Translations under genes and position numbers: made by a program
The notes under the pieces: generated by a model
The model's database searches: none
The model's input: only the letters and a program-made list of their open reading frames with translations
What the model was told of the DNA's origin: nothing
Origin: Chelydra serpentina
Lineage: Eukaryota; Chordata; Testudines; Chelydridae
NCBI GenBank assembly: GCA_037349315.1
Contig: JBAIAC010000048.1
Coordinates: 40,612,501-40,676,500 of the forward strand
Direction of reading: 5' to 3'
Length of the DNA stretch: 64,000 bases
In this document: positions 9,351 through 22,562 of the stretch, piece after piece
Position numbering within the stretch: the first letter of the stretch is position 1
Layout: every line of letters begins with the position of its first letter

Positions 9351-10796
9351 ATGCGATTCTAATCATTCAGCTATCCCCACTATGTACTTGGGGCCGCTGA
9401 GTGGTTCAAAGGGGCTGTTTGCAGTTCCCTGATCATGGGGTTGTTTGTATTTGGGCCCAGTTTCCAGTGCAGTTTAGAGCACTCAAGGTAGAAGGGAGGT
9501 TAGGGTGCCTCGTGTTGCCACATCCAAACCTGGGCAGACTTAATGCAAGCAGGACTAATTTGGTCCAGTGTCTGTGAAGTGCTTCTGGATCCTTGGCTCA
9601 TAAGCACTATAAATGCAAAATGTCATCTGAGAGCAGAATTTCATCCTATGTTGGCTACTGTGCAGAACTACAAGAGGTACACTTCTTATGAATCTTGCTT
9701 TTGTAAAGGTTCTTGTATATCTGCCACTGCTGCATTTATGATAGAAACAATGCACAAATGTTTACAAATTGTCCGTATTTTCATTATGAACACACCGTGT
9801 GTGTGTGTGCGCGTGCACATGTAAAAATAATTGTTTTACTACTGGGTGTTAAATTCTGCCTTATTTGGGCTAGTTCCAGGGATACACACTCTTGAATTGT
9901 TGGTAGATAGCCCATACACTGACCCTCTGCACAGTAGTGAATTTCATCCAGTGCCGTGGTTTAGATTGCCATATAATTTTTATTTAAAAAATGTAAACAC
10001 TTTATAGTTCATGCTTTTTTCCAGAACCTTTGCAAGATTACAGTGAAACTGAGAGTAGTAAAATAGAGATTATTATAAAATGGCTTAGTATTTTTCCCCC
10101 CAGCAACTCAGCTGACTAACTTTTTCAGCTGTGTTGTGGAGTGTATGTGTGAAGCATGAGTTGTGACACATGTATAGCTATAACTAATCTGAGAATTAAG
10201 CTGTGCTAGCCCTGCTCTTAAAACAGTGTGGCCTAAAGTGAAAGTCTATAAACTTAATGCAATTGTGATTACCCTTGTGCTTTTGAAATAAGATATCTTT
10301 CTTTACGTTATTCATCTGTCTCTAGTTAAAATGACATTTATCACTTCCCATTCAATGTGATAGAGGAGACAAATGGGAACATATTAAACCAAGAAATATA
10401 TAATCTTAATACTACTGGAATCTCCAATTCAAGAACTTTTCCACCCACATCCCCACCAACAGCAAAGAATACTTAAAGTTGCCCTGCAAAAATGCAATAA
10501 AATAAATAGCTGTTGCCTTTTTGAATTCACTATAATCTCTGAAGATGGTGAGAAAGTTCCCTCCATCCAAATTCTTTTTTCTCTACTTGTATTTTACATT
10601 ATAAAATTGAGTTTTGTCTACTCTGTTTTATTGGAAGACTCTGTGGATGACTGGAGAACTAATAGGACTGATATCAAATACCAGTCAAATGAAACCTGAA
10701 CAACACAGCAAGAGGCAAATGATTTTTATTCAGAACGTTTAAACCTTTGTTTTGGCTGACCTCTTTTTAATATAGACATATATAGTTGGGAGAAGG
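9351..10796. other. No gene recognised
   Basis: AT-rich spacer with a short (GT)n run near 9797-9815. No exon-like frame or identifiable repeat was seen. Confidence 0.45.
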
Positions 10797-11507
10797 TGTC
10801 ACGGGGTATTCACTTACCACAGATGGTACCCCCTCCTGGCTGTTCTGGGGAATAGCTTTCTTCTAGGTCTGGTGCCTCCCCTTGGGGGTCTCTCCCCCCA
10901 TTGTCCTCCCTCTCACTCTGCAGCCCCTCACTCCAGAAACTGCAGCTTCCTCTTTGCGACTCGGCCCTCCGGCCAGGACACTATGGAGTTTTCCCTTCTG
11001 GGGTTTAGTGTCTCACTGGACCTGCTGTCTAGGCAATGCCACTCCATCAATGGCTGGTAGGGGAACCCAGGCTCACCTACTACTCTGGGTTCTAGCCCAG
11101 GGACCTTACAACATGCAGCCAAGGTCTAATGAGTTCCCAAACTTGCTGTTCTCTCCCTGGGAAGCTTCCTATTCCACCCTCCCAAAGGCTGTATCCTTCA
11201 CCATTCTCTCTTCTGTCTATACCCTTCCCCGAGGGCCAGGCTCCTATGCTCCTACTCTTTCCCTGAGTTCCCACCTTCTCTCTTTAATGCACAGATGGTG
11301 ATTACAGACTTCCTCACTATAGCCCTTCTGTTGACAGTTTCTTGGCTTTATACTTGCTCAGCCCACACTTGCTCAGCTGAGCTTCATCTTCCAATCATGG
11401 GTTGCTTCTCCAGCATAAGCCCTCCTGTGCGGCCTAGCACACTAATTGGCCCTTTTTCAGCTTCCTTAATTCTTTCAGGGCTGGTGTGGGGTGAACACCC
11501 CATCACA
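10797..11507 (-). mobile_element. Solo LTR of an LTR retroelement
   Basis: The 711-bp block is bounded by TGTCACGG...CATCACA. Read on the minus strand it opens TGTGATGGGGTGTTCACC and ends in CCGTGACA. A perfect 5-bp duplication, GAAGG, flanks it (10792-10796 and 11508-11512), as expected for retroelement integrase. A TATA-like 'ctttata' (plus strand, near 11346) sits in the promoter-side part for a minus-strand LTR. There is no gag, pol or env nearby, so recombination between LTRs has removed the interior. Confidence 0.85.
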
Positions 11508-13406
11508 GAAGGGGTCTTTTGTTCATAATTCAATAACAATCCTTTCCCCACCATAACTAAGGTTTGAGAGAGCTGGTGCCTCCAAGAGAGAAATCCAGAA
11601 AAACAGGGAGAATAAGACTTGACATTCCTAATATTGCCAATATAAAAAAGAGAGGAATAAAAATACTGTAAGATCTTCCTCATATGCTGTAAAGATACAA
11701 TAAGGGTCACGTTTCATAGGACTCAGATCATATACATTTACCAGTCCTCACGTAGACACGTTCCACTCCAAGTGGCTTTTATCCAATATTCTGAGATTTT
11801 TCACATTCAGAAAATAGCAAACTATTTTCTCTAAATTCTATTTTTTTTTAATGAATTCAGCTAGTGCCAACCATGCAGAACTTCACAATGCATCCAATAT
11901 ATAATGGAGATTGTGCTGCAAACCTTAATTGGAGTAGTAACAGCCAATACCTGCTATAATTATGTATTTGGCAGGCCCTGGGTAATCTGAGAACAAATTC
12001 ATGGCAGATTAAAGTTTGACACAAGGGGAATTATAGGTTGGTGCTGAACAGGGTCTAAAGAAAAAGCATGTTCTGTGTGGTTGACACTCATTTAGGTTTT
12101 GATGATCTCTAGAAGAAGCTGTATCAATCTCCTGCATTTGACTGGAGGGTACCTTGCTGTGACACTGGGTCTATCAGAGCTGAGTGGAAAAATTCCCTAA
12201 ACTTTCCCTGCTGACAAAAAATGCATTATTAGCTGGACTATATAGATTTCCCTACTCTTCCTAGCTCTCATTTATGAAAATGGTATTGATTTCCCTGTGT
12301 TAGTGGTTCCTCTTTACTCATCTTTTAAACAATAAATCTCTCTTAAAGCAAATTCATCAGAGCAAAGCTTTCCAAATAAATTGCCTCGGTGATAGCATGC
12401 CATATTTCACCTGCAATTTCCATCCTCTAGGGGCTAGATAAGTGAGACTTAAGCTGATTTGAAGAGCTTGCTTCAGAGCAGAGGAACAGTAACATCTCAT
12501 ATGAAATATATCAAGAATCACTGTCCTTGACACTAAATGACTTGTTTCTTTCATGCAGAATGCTCAGTCAGACATATGGGTTTAAACTTTTAAGTTGTTC
12601 TGTTTTGGGAACTTCAGAACTGCGTATTAATTCAAGCAGAAGCTAATTCTGAACTGGAATTCCAGCCCCTCTGTGAGAAAAATGCCAGTGAGTCTTAATG
12701 ACACAAGGTTTGATGCTGATGTTTCCATCACTGCACCTCCCACAATCTCTGCAGGACATTCCACTTTTTCAAGATGCAAAGCGATATTCCTTGGACAAAG
12801 TTTTTCACAAAAAAACTTACATGCTCCTGGAGTTTTAATACACAGGAAAGTTCTTTGATCATGAAAACAAACTGCCAAGATGGTAGTTGTGAGTATTGTT
12901 TTAGTGTTTATGAGGGAGTGGAGAAGAAAGAGCAGCACCTGAGAGAGATTAGCTGAAATGCCCTATGGGCAGCAGCATCGCCTCCTGCCTAATATCAAGG
13001 GTTGTGATCCTAGCCTTATTAGATTCTGAGGTCTATTTTGTGGCTCTGCAGATGTGTTTGTTTTGGAAGATCCATGATAAAACAAGAGGGAGGATATACA
13101 AGACATTACAGAGATCTTGCAGGGCAAGAGGTTACAATCCATGGGGATGCTTTGTGCATGTAGCCTCTGAAAACCAAAATGCCCATCTAGGTAATATTTG
13201 CTTTTTCTATATTCCCTCAGAGACATAAAAATAAAGAACAGAAGAAAATTGTTTTATTTAAAAACACGGTCCTGGGTCACTAAGGACCAGTGGCTATTTC
13301 TCTCTATAGAACTAAGCGGAGGGAAAAGCAGTAAGTTTTAGCCTCAAACATAGACAAGGTCTGTGGAGACGACAGGAAGTCAGGGCTGGAGAAGTGAATC
13401 TGCAGT
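11508..13406. other. No gene recognised
   Basis: Spacer of mixed composition. Open frames such as those at 12627-12938 (minus) and 12965-13228 resemble no known protein and lack splice-site context that would make them exons. Confidence 0.4.
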
Positions 13407-13414
13407 GGCTAGAG

Positions 13415-13607
13415 CAGTGGTGGGCAACCTGCAGCCCGAACCGCTTCCCGCAGCTCCGATTGGCTGGGAACAGCGAACCGTGGCCCCTGGGAGCTGCAGG
13501 CGGTCATGCCTGCGGACGGTCAATGGAAACAAACTGTCTTGTGACCCATCAGTGAATTACCCTGATGGGCCGTGTGTGGCCCGCAGGCCACAGGGTGCCC
13601 ACCACTG
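13415..13607. mobile_element. hAT (Charlie-like) MITE
   Basis: This 193-bp element has ends CAGTGGTGGGCAACC / GGTGCCCACCACTG and is flanked by the perfect 8-bp duplication GGCTAGAG (13407-13414, 13608-13615). CAGTGGT ends are typical of Charlie/Tip100-like hAT elements. No transposase is present. Confidence 0.9.
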
Positions 13608-13619
13608 GGCTAGAGACTA

Positions 13620-13920
13620 TAACTGGTCGAAAGTCGGAATGTCCATTCCATGGGAATTTCCAACATTTCAAAAATTTCTTTCATTCTGAATTGGAACAAA
13701 AAGACAAAATGTTGACATTTCCTATGGAAGAGAAATTCCATATGGCTTTGTTTTGGAAATATTGAAGCGTTTTGTTTTGATAAGGTGGAAGTGCTTTGTT
13801 GTGATAACTTCATTTCAATGTAATTCTTTTGGAAGTGCTTCATCTTATGAAGACTTTGTTGAATCAGCATTTTCTGACAGAAGGTTGTTCCTTCAGAAAA
13901 TTCTGAACAGAGTCTGAATT
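13620..13920. repeat. AT-rich 'aaatttc/gaaatgtt' repeat, MITE-like
   Basis: Repetitive runs such as 'aaaaagacaaaatgttgaca' and 'ttttgttttgataagg' resemble those in 6815-7216 and 29290-29480. Ends could not be set. Confidence 0.4.
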
Positions 13921-14221
13921 TGCTGTGGCCCGACAATCTCAGTTTATATTCTCAACAAGCATGCAAAGGACAAGCAATTTGGTTGAGGGAACACTATATT
14001 TGCACAATGAAGACCAGCTCAATGATGTTTTGAGAGCCATTGGAGCATTCTTAGGCAAACAAATGTTGGAGTGTTGCAGAACAAAAGCCCTCGGTGTCTG
14101 AGAGGATTACATACACTGGAATCCATGTTTGCTCTAATGGTTAAGGTGTAACTAGAAAAAGTTAACTTTAGATGCTTAAAACTAAGGACACAACATCTGT
14201 TAAAATAATATATCACTGATT

Positions 14222-14325
14222 ATCATAGAATCATAGGACTGGAAGGGACCTTGAGAGGTCATCTAGTCCAGTCCTCTGCACTCGTGGCAGGACTAAGTAT
14301 TAATCCCTGACAGGTGTTTATCTAA
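14222..14325 (-). mobile_element. CR1 3'-end fragment
   Basis: 'atcatagaatcataggactg' and 'gtcatctagtccagtcctct' are the reverse complement of the CR1 3' end with its ATTCTATG-type tail. The fragment continues for about 100 bp into the 'cctgacaggtgtttatctaa' segment. Confidence 0.85.
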
Positions 14326-14329
14326 TATA

Positions 14330-17300
14330 CATGATATTATACATTATATACATGAATTAAGACCTGACCCATCTCCATTATCCAAACTACTAAGAAAATT
14401 GCATATTAAAAGTATTTTGGCCAAGCCACAATACCTGGCCTAAGAACTGTTGAATGAGATCTAAGCTTATTATGGCCTTAGGAAGTTGAAAATTCACTAA
14501 ATGTGCCACACAAAGCTGGGACCCAGGCCCTTGTACATGGCGGTGCTTTGGTTCATCTTTTGACTTGTGTGTTTGGAATGGTGTTTCATCCTCACTGGCC
14601 ATTTTTCCTCAGAGCTGTCAATTCATTAGCTTCATTCAGCACACACTTCTTGAGCAGCCTTGCCAGAGAACAAAGGAAAATCAAAAGCAATAATAAAAGG
14701 AATAATAAAGGTATTACAAATGGATAGAATATTTAACAGGGAGAACAAGGAGGAAGAAGCAAGGCATTAAGCCAATTATAAGAAAGAAGGCTAAAGAAGC
14801 ATCGGGGGAAAAAAGGAAGAGCAGGATTAGGAATAAAAGAGAAAATATACACATATCTAGGTCTAAAGAGGTCATAGCTGCCGCATTCCACAGAAATGAA
14901 ATCAGATAGGGATCCTAATAGCCTCTGATTGTTAAAGAAAGGAAAAATATTCCTATAAATAGGTACAGCAGAAATTTTGCATATGAGCAGGAGAGGCAAC
15001 CACTAGATACAGTTAGCAAAAACATTTATGAAAGTCCAGTATACACAACTGAAAATGGAACAGATGGTGGACAATGGTGATTTACTGCATTTCAGATCCC
15101 AATGGGGAGTGATTTATTTCAGGTCCTAGAGGAGAAAGAGATGAAGTATGTACTTTATTATCTGATACAATGCTGCGGAAGAGAGCAGTGATTTTGAAGG
15201 GTTTGAAGAGATACATATGGCTGATAAGGAGGAAGGAAACAAGGACAAGTTTAATTAAGACATGGGAAATCAGAAAGAAAAAGCAAACACTGGCAAGCAA
15301 ATGGACTAGATGACCTAACAGGTCTTTTCCATCTCAGATTTGCAAGAGTGTAGGTCAACTCCATGGTGACTGCAGGATCTGAATGTCAGATATTGGAATA
15401 TCATGACAGCACTTGGCATTCTGGAAGGCTTCACTAGGACTGTCCAACAGGAGAAGGAAATGTTAGATACATTTGAAATATGAACGGTACTGATTCTCTG
15501 GGCTCTGCTTTACCCCAACTCCTCTCCTTTATTTTCTAATAATGCAATAGCTCAAATGAAGCTCTAAATTGCATCAATCAGTTTTTTTTTAAATGCTGGC
15601 AGTACACAGAATGCAGTGTCTCTCTTCATTCTGCCCCCCAGCCTACCCCTCCCCAGCTACTCCTAGAAGAGCTGCAGCTCAGGTTTCAACCTCTTCTGAT
15701 GTCACATTCCTAACCCCACAAAGATTTGGCCAAGTCCTTCACCCAAAAGGGCAAGTTAGGGCCATATATTTTCTAATATGAAGAGGGAGGGGAAGAATAT
15801 TTAAAACAACCCCCTGTTAGACATTTTAAACACAAAAAAGGCCAGGAAAGGGCTTTTTAAAATTGGTCCTCTGCTAATAAAATGAGCTTAGTGAGTATGT
15901 AAAGGGTCAGCTCCTCAGCTGGTGGTATAGTTCCACTGATGGCTTCAATAGAACTACACTGAGTCTCCAGTGGAACTTCAATAAAGCTACAGTACTTAAT
16001 CCTGCCTCAGCAAAGGGGAAGGACTGGAGGACTTCTGGATGTCCCTTCTAGCCCTACATTTCTAGGATTCTATGACTGATTTACACCAGCTAAGAATAGT
16101 CGGTGATCATTTAAATTCACTAGCAGTGGTTTTCCAAGGACTGAGTTGTAAGTGGGGTGGCAAATGTGGCAAAAAGTTGGCCTGTGGAGGTGGGGAACTG
16201 CCTCAACCCGCTTCAGTCATTATTTTATGATGATAAAACAAAGCGTTGGCGTAGCAATTCCCTGTGTAAAACTGTCAATAATACAGTATGTATAACACAA
16301 AACCACCTGCAGCCCATTCTGCTCATGGAGACATACTACTGTCAAGATCATTCTCAGATGATCTGGCATCATATAATTCTACTATGGGCTGTGGTGGGGG
16401 TAGGGAACATAAGTAGTGATGCTGTTGGTCAACAACTCACTAAGGCTTGGAGTCTGTCTAGCCTTTACATGGAACAGGAAAAGAGGTGTAAAGAGCTTCC
16501 TTCTAATCACTGGGTGACTGATATAAGGGCTGGGTAGAATTGCAGTCCCTGTGCTCTGGGCTATGGGCCTGCCCCCATCATGCCCCAACAACAGAGATTA
16601 AAGGAGCATTGCCGTCTGTATATTCCCTTTGCACATTGGGAAGGGTCTGGAAAAATGTTCTGAACTCTGTTGCTTCTGCTTATCAGGGGTGACTCTGCAC
16701 TACTTCTAACTCAGGCCTGGGTCTAAATAGCACCAAGTATCCCTAAAAACCTGTATGTTTTAAATAGAGCCAGTTGGATAAACATTAGTGACACATTAGT
16801 AAAATCTGACTTGTGATTGTTTAGCCATATTCATGAATCAGTCAATTAATCAGTTCCTCCTGCGTGGCTCCTCCAAGCAGTGCACTGGTCAGAATCTAGC
16901 GCACAGTGCTCAGTTCTCAGGAAATCTGCAGGCTGTTAACTGTTTGGACAAATTATTTGAACAAGTCCAGATAATGAACAAATTCAGGAAAATCATGGTC
17001 AGTGAGCAGGCAGTTTGTGAACAGGACAGAGGCCCACAGGTAACAGAAAGACTGGCCATTATGTATAATTCAGTCAGCTATAGCTTTATAAGCAATACAC
17101 ACAGTGCATCTTACCTGTAGTTTGTGTCCATTGTGTGTCTGTGTGTGAGATTACAAACATAACTGGAGCAGGTCTGTGGTATGTATACATTCTTTTATTT
17201 AACTATGTTCTAGAAGAGGAAAGAATAAACATTAACAAACAATTCTGACTTTCCCTAAGGCTTTGCCATGAAATCATCTTGTAATTTATGGTTTGATTTT

Positions 17301-18690
17301 TTTTCAAAAAAGACTTTTATTGGATGAACAAGCTTGTGTGCATAAAAGAGTTCATCAGTCAAGAATATATATATACACAATCCTTAAAGACGGGGCTCCT
17401 CATTTAAAAAAAAGCAAGCAAGCGAGTAATGAAAAATGTTTTGCGTATGAACTGGAATCCAGACAAAAGGGAAAAACCTGTCCTATTTGTGTTTTATGGT
17501 ACACTGGTATGTTTTCAAGGTTATGCTTGTGTGTCAGCACTCAACAGATCTAAGGTGAGATAAAGCATCCATTCTCTTTTTTGCAGAGCCTCTGGGATCT
17601 TTAAAACCAAAAAAACCTTATGATTTAACAACCGTAATTGTCTCGCACTGGGGTTAGACAGAAGAGATCATTAGGACATACAGACACAGTGCAGATGTTC
17701 CACTGATGACAAGCCAGCACAGGGAGTATATTTCTCTTTTGCCTTCTCCCCGTTTTAAAATTTCTTGTCTAACCCCATTCCCCCAACACATTTACCATTG
17801 ATATGAATGTCTAGAGTGACATTTATTAGTAAGAATGAGACTGCCACAATGTTAGCTGTCTTGCAGTGTATGTAGTGTAACAAGAGCCCTACCACCGGTG
17901 ACCATGAGCACAACTGAAAGCTGTCCTGCAATGTTATTTTAAGAAGGTAGGTCTTTGAGGGGGAGGAAGCATATTCCTCTGTGTGCTGTGAATTCTAATC
18001 TGTATTTATTTATTGCTGTGTATCAGCACCAGGACATGCACAGCACATCAGCATGCCAGGCTCACCAGGTAGCTAAGCTGCTGCATTTGTGTCACAGATC
18101 TGATCTGAGTGAAAGCCCTGTATCAGCTCTGGGATCTGGCTCAGCCTGGGTAATGAGCTTTCCCTGGCTTGCAATGCCAAACTGGCCTCACTTCCACAAG
18201 GCAGAAAATTTGCAGGGCAGCTGGATGAAGAGGACTTGTGACACTTTGACCTCTGTAGTATATTTTTCAGACTCCAGTGCATCAGGAGAGCTCAGAACAT
18301 TACTTTTTAAAGTGTTTGTTTAAAAAAAAGTTTCCTCCAGCCTGAGGAAGAGCAAGAAATTCTCCAAGTTATGTTTTCATTTTGAAAATTCATCTGGAAT
18401 ATTGAGCAAGAAAGCAATGAAGAGTCTAAAACATGTTCTGTTAAATGCTTTGGGGACTTTTGGAAAAGCACCTAAGAAAGAGAAAAAGGAAGGAGAACAG
18501 AGTGCCCCAAAACTGCTATTTTGATTACAATAAAATTCTCCAAAGAAAAACCCATGAAGCTGAAACAGAAGATTTTTACGACAACTCCACCCTATCCCTT
18601 AAGCACAGCACTAAAATTATCACTTTGCCACCATTCGCTGAAAATAGGTGCAAAAGTAAATTAAATTGGCAGGAAATAGGGTGGCAACAG
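14330..18690. other. Spacer with two short CR1-like tail fragments
   Basis: No gene was recognised. Near 15295-15340 'ggactagatgacctaacagg' and near 16003-16078 'ggacttctggatgtccctt' followed by 'tctaggattctatga' are plus-strand 3' fragments of CR1-type repeats. A short AT run occurs near 17365. Frames at 16157-16537 and 17955-18323 are not recognisable. Confidence 0.45.
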
Positions 18691-19328
18691 CAAACCATAA
18701 CATTAAGATAAATAAAGTAACAATTGGAATGTGAACATGCTGCCCTGAAAGAATGAGATAATTGTTTGCAGTTTGGGATGTGTGGAATGTTGGCATGCAT
18801 CCAAGTAAAAAGTGGAGCATGCTCAGTACAAATGTGGGCTAAAGGTCACCTAAGTAGGTCAGTGGAGCATGCTCAGCACAGAAATAGGCTAACGGTTACA
18901 GACCCTAATACTAAAGAGGCATAATATTCGGTTACAGACCATAATATTCAGTACAGACCATAATATCCAAAAGTGGTAAACACTGACGCAACGATCATGT
19001 TTCCAACAATTGCGATTGGAGAATAAGGAGAAGGATTAAGAAGTAGCCAATAGAATGTTTGCAATGATCATAATGTGGGTGTGCTCACAAGGGGTCTGAT
19101 GGCTGGCAAATCTGTATAAAAGGCAGTGTGCCAAAAGGGGTTTTTAAATGATAAGTTATGGAGAGGGAGAAGTCAGGAGATGTAGACGTAAGAAAAAGAA
19201 GCAGCAGCAGCAGCTTCAGGGTGAACGGCAGCAGAGGCAGCTGCTGGTACAGAGCAGAAAAGGATCATGACAGCAGAGGGAGAGATGCCCCCAGAGAGAG
19301 TGAGTGTGCAGATAGATAGTATGTGTAC
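18690..19328 (+). mobile_element. Possible LTR with tandem upstream repeats and TATA box
   Basis: Two copies of 'gtggagcatgctcag' (about 18811 and 18862) and three of 'acagacc.taata.t' (about 18898-18970) form a repeated upstream block. About 150 bp further on, 'ctgtataaaaggcagtg' (near 19113) gives a good TATA box. A 'gcagcagcagcagcttcagg' purine/CAG-rich leader follows. This layout resembles the U3-R of a retroviral-type LTR, but TG/CA ends and target duplication were not found and a SINE interrupts the right side. Confidence 0.35.
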
Positions 19329-19496
19329 ATAGAATCTCAGGGTTGGAAGGGACCTTAGGGGGTCATCTAGTCCAACTCCCTGCTCAAAGCAGGACCAATC
19401 CCCAATTTTTGGCCCAGATCCCTAAATGGCCCCCTCAAGGATTGAACTCACAACCCTGGGTTTAGCAGGCCAATGCTCAAACCACTGAGCTATCCC
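19329..19496 (-). mobile_element. tRNA-derived SINE with CR1-type tail (tortoise pol III SINE type)
   Basis: On the minus strand the head reads GGGATAGCTCAGTGGTTTGA, a tRNA 5' arm with an internal pol III A box. 'GGTTGTGAGTTCAATCC' is a B-box-like element about 40 bp further on. After a linker, the tail 'GACTAGATGACCCCC..AGGTCCCTTCCAACCCTGAGATTCTATG' (shown here interrupted) matches a CR1 3' end, so CR1 machinery is the likely source of mobilisation. It is a nearly complete copy with a slightly trimmed 5' end. Confidence 0.9.
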
Positions 19497-19499
19497 AAG

Positions 19500-19943
19500 T
19501 TCAGAACATTACAAGCTTTCACAAACGACCTTATCTGTCATACAGTTATCCACAGTAACATGGTACCCAACCAGTTGATTCAATTGCTTACTCTTTATGG
19601 TTCAGACAACCTAGTTTTCCCTTGGGGGTCTCTGGACGCTGATTGCCCCTTGTGTGTATGCAATACTGTGACAAAGTACAATTCTACATGCAACCTAAAG
19701 TTTGGCAGTTCCTCATTTTTAGTACTTAATTGTGCCTCCTTAAAATGCTTTGACTATAGCTATTGAACTTAAAATAGTAAATAGACTAAAATTTACCTGC
19801 TCAAACCACTTGGTAACGAGTGCTCAGGTACTACAGCACTTGATTCAGCCTTCAGAATTTAGCCTTCAGAGCTGCTAGCCTAGGAAGTTCCACTGAATGT
19901 GCCCTGAAGTTATGGTTTAAATATGTCCTCTCTCTCATAGGCA
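19500..19943. other. No gene recognised
   Basis: Spacer sequence with no recognised repeat or exon. Confidence 0.4.
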
Positions 19944-20322
19944 GAGAGCGGCAGCTGCAGACTGGGTGCCCAGCTCTGAAGGCAGTGCCACCGCCAGCAG
20001 CAGCACAGAAGTAAGGGTGGCAATACCATGCCCGCTGCAGGGCTCTACCCCCTACCTTTTTTCATGCCATCATTTTTCCATTCTCTCTGCCTCACCCCCC
20101 AGCTTTGTGCGGCTGTCCCACTCACTCTGCCCTGGTTACGGGCCTGCCCAAAAATCTCCAAGATCATTTAATGAACTAAGGGTGGGGGGGAAGTGTGTGT
20201 TGCAAATCTCAAAATCGATGCAAAATTATGGACTGTGCAACGAAAGCTAATTTAAAACAAAATTGCGGTGAAAGCCTAATATTGCTTAATCCGCAATATC
20301 ATGAATGAAGTAGGACCTTAAC
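19944..20322. mobile_element. Diverged, incomplete copy of the hAT element at 434-1777
   Basis: 'gcccagctctgaaggcagtg' and 'agcagcacagaagtaagggt' repeat the interior of the 434-1777 element. The right end 'tgaagtaggacctta' corresponds to its terminal 'GTAGGACCCT' inverted repeat. The left end is missing. Confidence 0.7.
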
Positions 20323-21939
20323 CATAACGTCTTTAGTTTCATGATCACATGCTATTTCTCTAGTACAGCATTATCATGCAATTTCTTCTGTACATTAGAA
20401 GTCAGCTGATTTTCAAAAGTAAGTACTTTCCCATGTGCCTTTATTGTAGATTTTTCTAATGTGCCCTTCACTATGGTATTTAAACAAAAGTGCACCTCTC
20501 CCGCATTTTGCTGACACACATATATGTACTTGGGCATGGGAGTCAGGGATTGTATATGTATGCTGGAGATGGAGCGTGCATAAACCATACAACATGAATG
20601 CATGTGAACTCTTGAAAAACCTGCCTCTAGATGCAGAGCAGATGTTGTACACTTTGAATACCGGTAGCTGATCTGCTGAAAACTGCTTTCAAAACATAAG
20701 CAGAATATGGCAGCAGTGAAGTGGCTAGAGAATTTGAGAGTTTAATCAGTATGTTTGCTTTAAAGTAGTTAAAGTTGAAAGCCATGTTAACAGCCATGCA
20801 GGAATGAAGTAAACCTCATAGGATCACTCCAAATAGCAGTTAGACAATCAGAAGCATGATGTCCCTCATCAGAAGCTAAGAAGGAGCTAGTCTATGATAA
20901 AGAGAGGAGATAGCATTTCTCAAATGAATGGTGGTTAAAAGAAAAGAAGAAGAGGCTTCTTCACAGAATGCTGTACTGAGTTTGGAGCGAGGTGTGGGAG
21001 GGAGACAACATGCTAGATGTTATACATTAAAAATACACTAGCTATTATCTATGGAAGATTCTTGTCATGTTTTATTGTCTCCGATTATTTTTTCTCTTCC
21101 CTGGATAGTTACACCAAACCATGTTTTCCTATTCCATAAGTAATGCACATTTATAGTGAATTCATAAACATTTGCAAGTGTTTATATATTCAGAATTGCA
21201 AGAGAATGTATTTGCTGGTGTAGCCTGGATATGTAATATATATAAAACTATCGCATTAAAGTAAATGTCAGTGGCTTAAGTTGTTTCCCATTATTTCCAG
21301 AAAGGAGGGAGAGTTGATGTATTTGGGGCAAAAGTATTATTGATTAAGTGAGAGCATGTAAGTGAGCATACAAGTGAAAGCATATACACAAACAAAAGGA
21401 GAGTTTCATTTAAAAAGGGAATCTACAAATAAAAATTAAGATATACAGTTTTCCCCCTTTCCCCAGAAGGTTTGTTTCCTGGAAATAAAAAAACAAAACA
21501 CTTAACAAAAGACTCTTGCCTGAGGAGAACAATGGACCAGATCGTAAGAGGTTATTTTCCCCACCTGTTCCGGAGATAGTGGAGAGCAAAAAAGCCATTA
21601 CAGCCAAATTCTGTAACACACTGAGTAGTATTTACTTTTCACTCATGTATATACTCCCTTTGCAATCAATGAGAACTATGGAGTCAGTGAGATTACTCAT
21701 GTAAGTGCTACTCAGCATTGGATAGAATTGGAGACCTAAACCGTTAAATATTGTCTCTTTTCAAGATGCAAGAGTGTATGTTCCCCCTCCCCAAAAATCA
21801 CAGCTGGATTGAGACCAAACACAGAAAATTCCCCCATCAAAAGGAGAATTTGTTTCAGAAGTTAGTCAAATGAAAACAGAAGGTTTTAATGGTATTTTGA
21901 TACTAGGATTAGAAGAAGTCTAGGTTAGATACACATGGC
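20323..21939. other. No gene recognised
   Basis: AT-rich spacer without recognised repeats or exon-like frames. Confidence 0.4.
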
Positions 21940-22027
21940 CTGATTTTCCAAGAGGCTGAGCACCTGTGGCTCCATTGACTTTCATAGGATTTGTGGGTGC
22001 TCAGCACTTTTGAAAATCAGGCCAATA
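21940..22027. repeat. Short palindromic repeat (family B)
   Basis: 'tggcctgattttccaagagg' at the left is inverted at the right as 'cttttgaaaatcaggcca'. The centre 'gctccattgactttcatagg' is itself near-palindromic. Fragments of the same family appear at 4152-4205, 24509-24545 and 26336-26405. Such hairpins are probably MITE remnants. Confidence 0.6.
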
Positions 22028-22559
22028 GAGATAGCATAATTTGAGGTAACTGCAATTATAGCATTTGCTCCTTTTGTTACTGCTACTTATAATTAGCTTT
22101 GAGCGAGGCAATGTTCCTGGTGATGGAAATACTCATAATGGCACATAGATGAAGTTTAGGAAAACTAAGAAATTCGAGAATAAACAAAGCCCATTTTTTC
22201 TAGGTTATTGTTGCAAATTACCCCTGGAATTTGCACGGGGCTGATGTTTAGAGTAAATAAGCAGCACATTACTGAATTTTCTGAGAAAAAACAAAATGGC
22301 TGCATAAAAGAAACTTCCATATTACATATATTCCATTTATTATTTGGGCCATAATCTTAACTCCCTCCAGATGTAACCATTCACATTTTTCTTTTTACAA
22401 GTTTATTTTCCTTGCGAGGAATAAAAACATGGAATAGATTTTGGTGGGTCTATAGACTGAAGTGAGAAGTACTGAAAGTAAAGAATGAAAAAGGCATTGT
22501 ATGATATCTGCCGGCCATGATCCACTTCACAGGCTCAAAATCTTAGAGGTGCAAAACAC
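22028..22559. other. No gene recognised
   Basis: Spacer with no recognised repeat or gene. Confidence 0.4.
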
Positions 22560-22562
22560 TTA

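Noticed and set aside
8754..9362. Long overlapping open frames on both strands (up to 202 codons)
   Set aside because: They coincide with a palindromic GC-rich transposon. Frames on both strands mirror each other, as expected from a hairpin rather than a gene.
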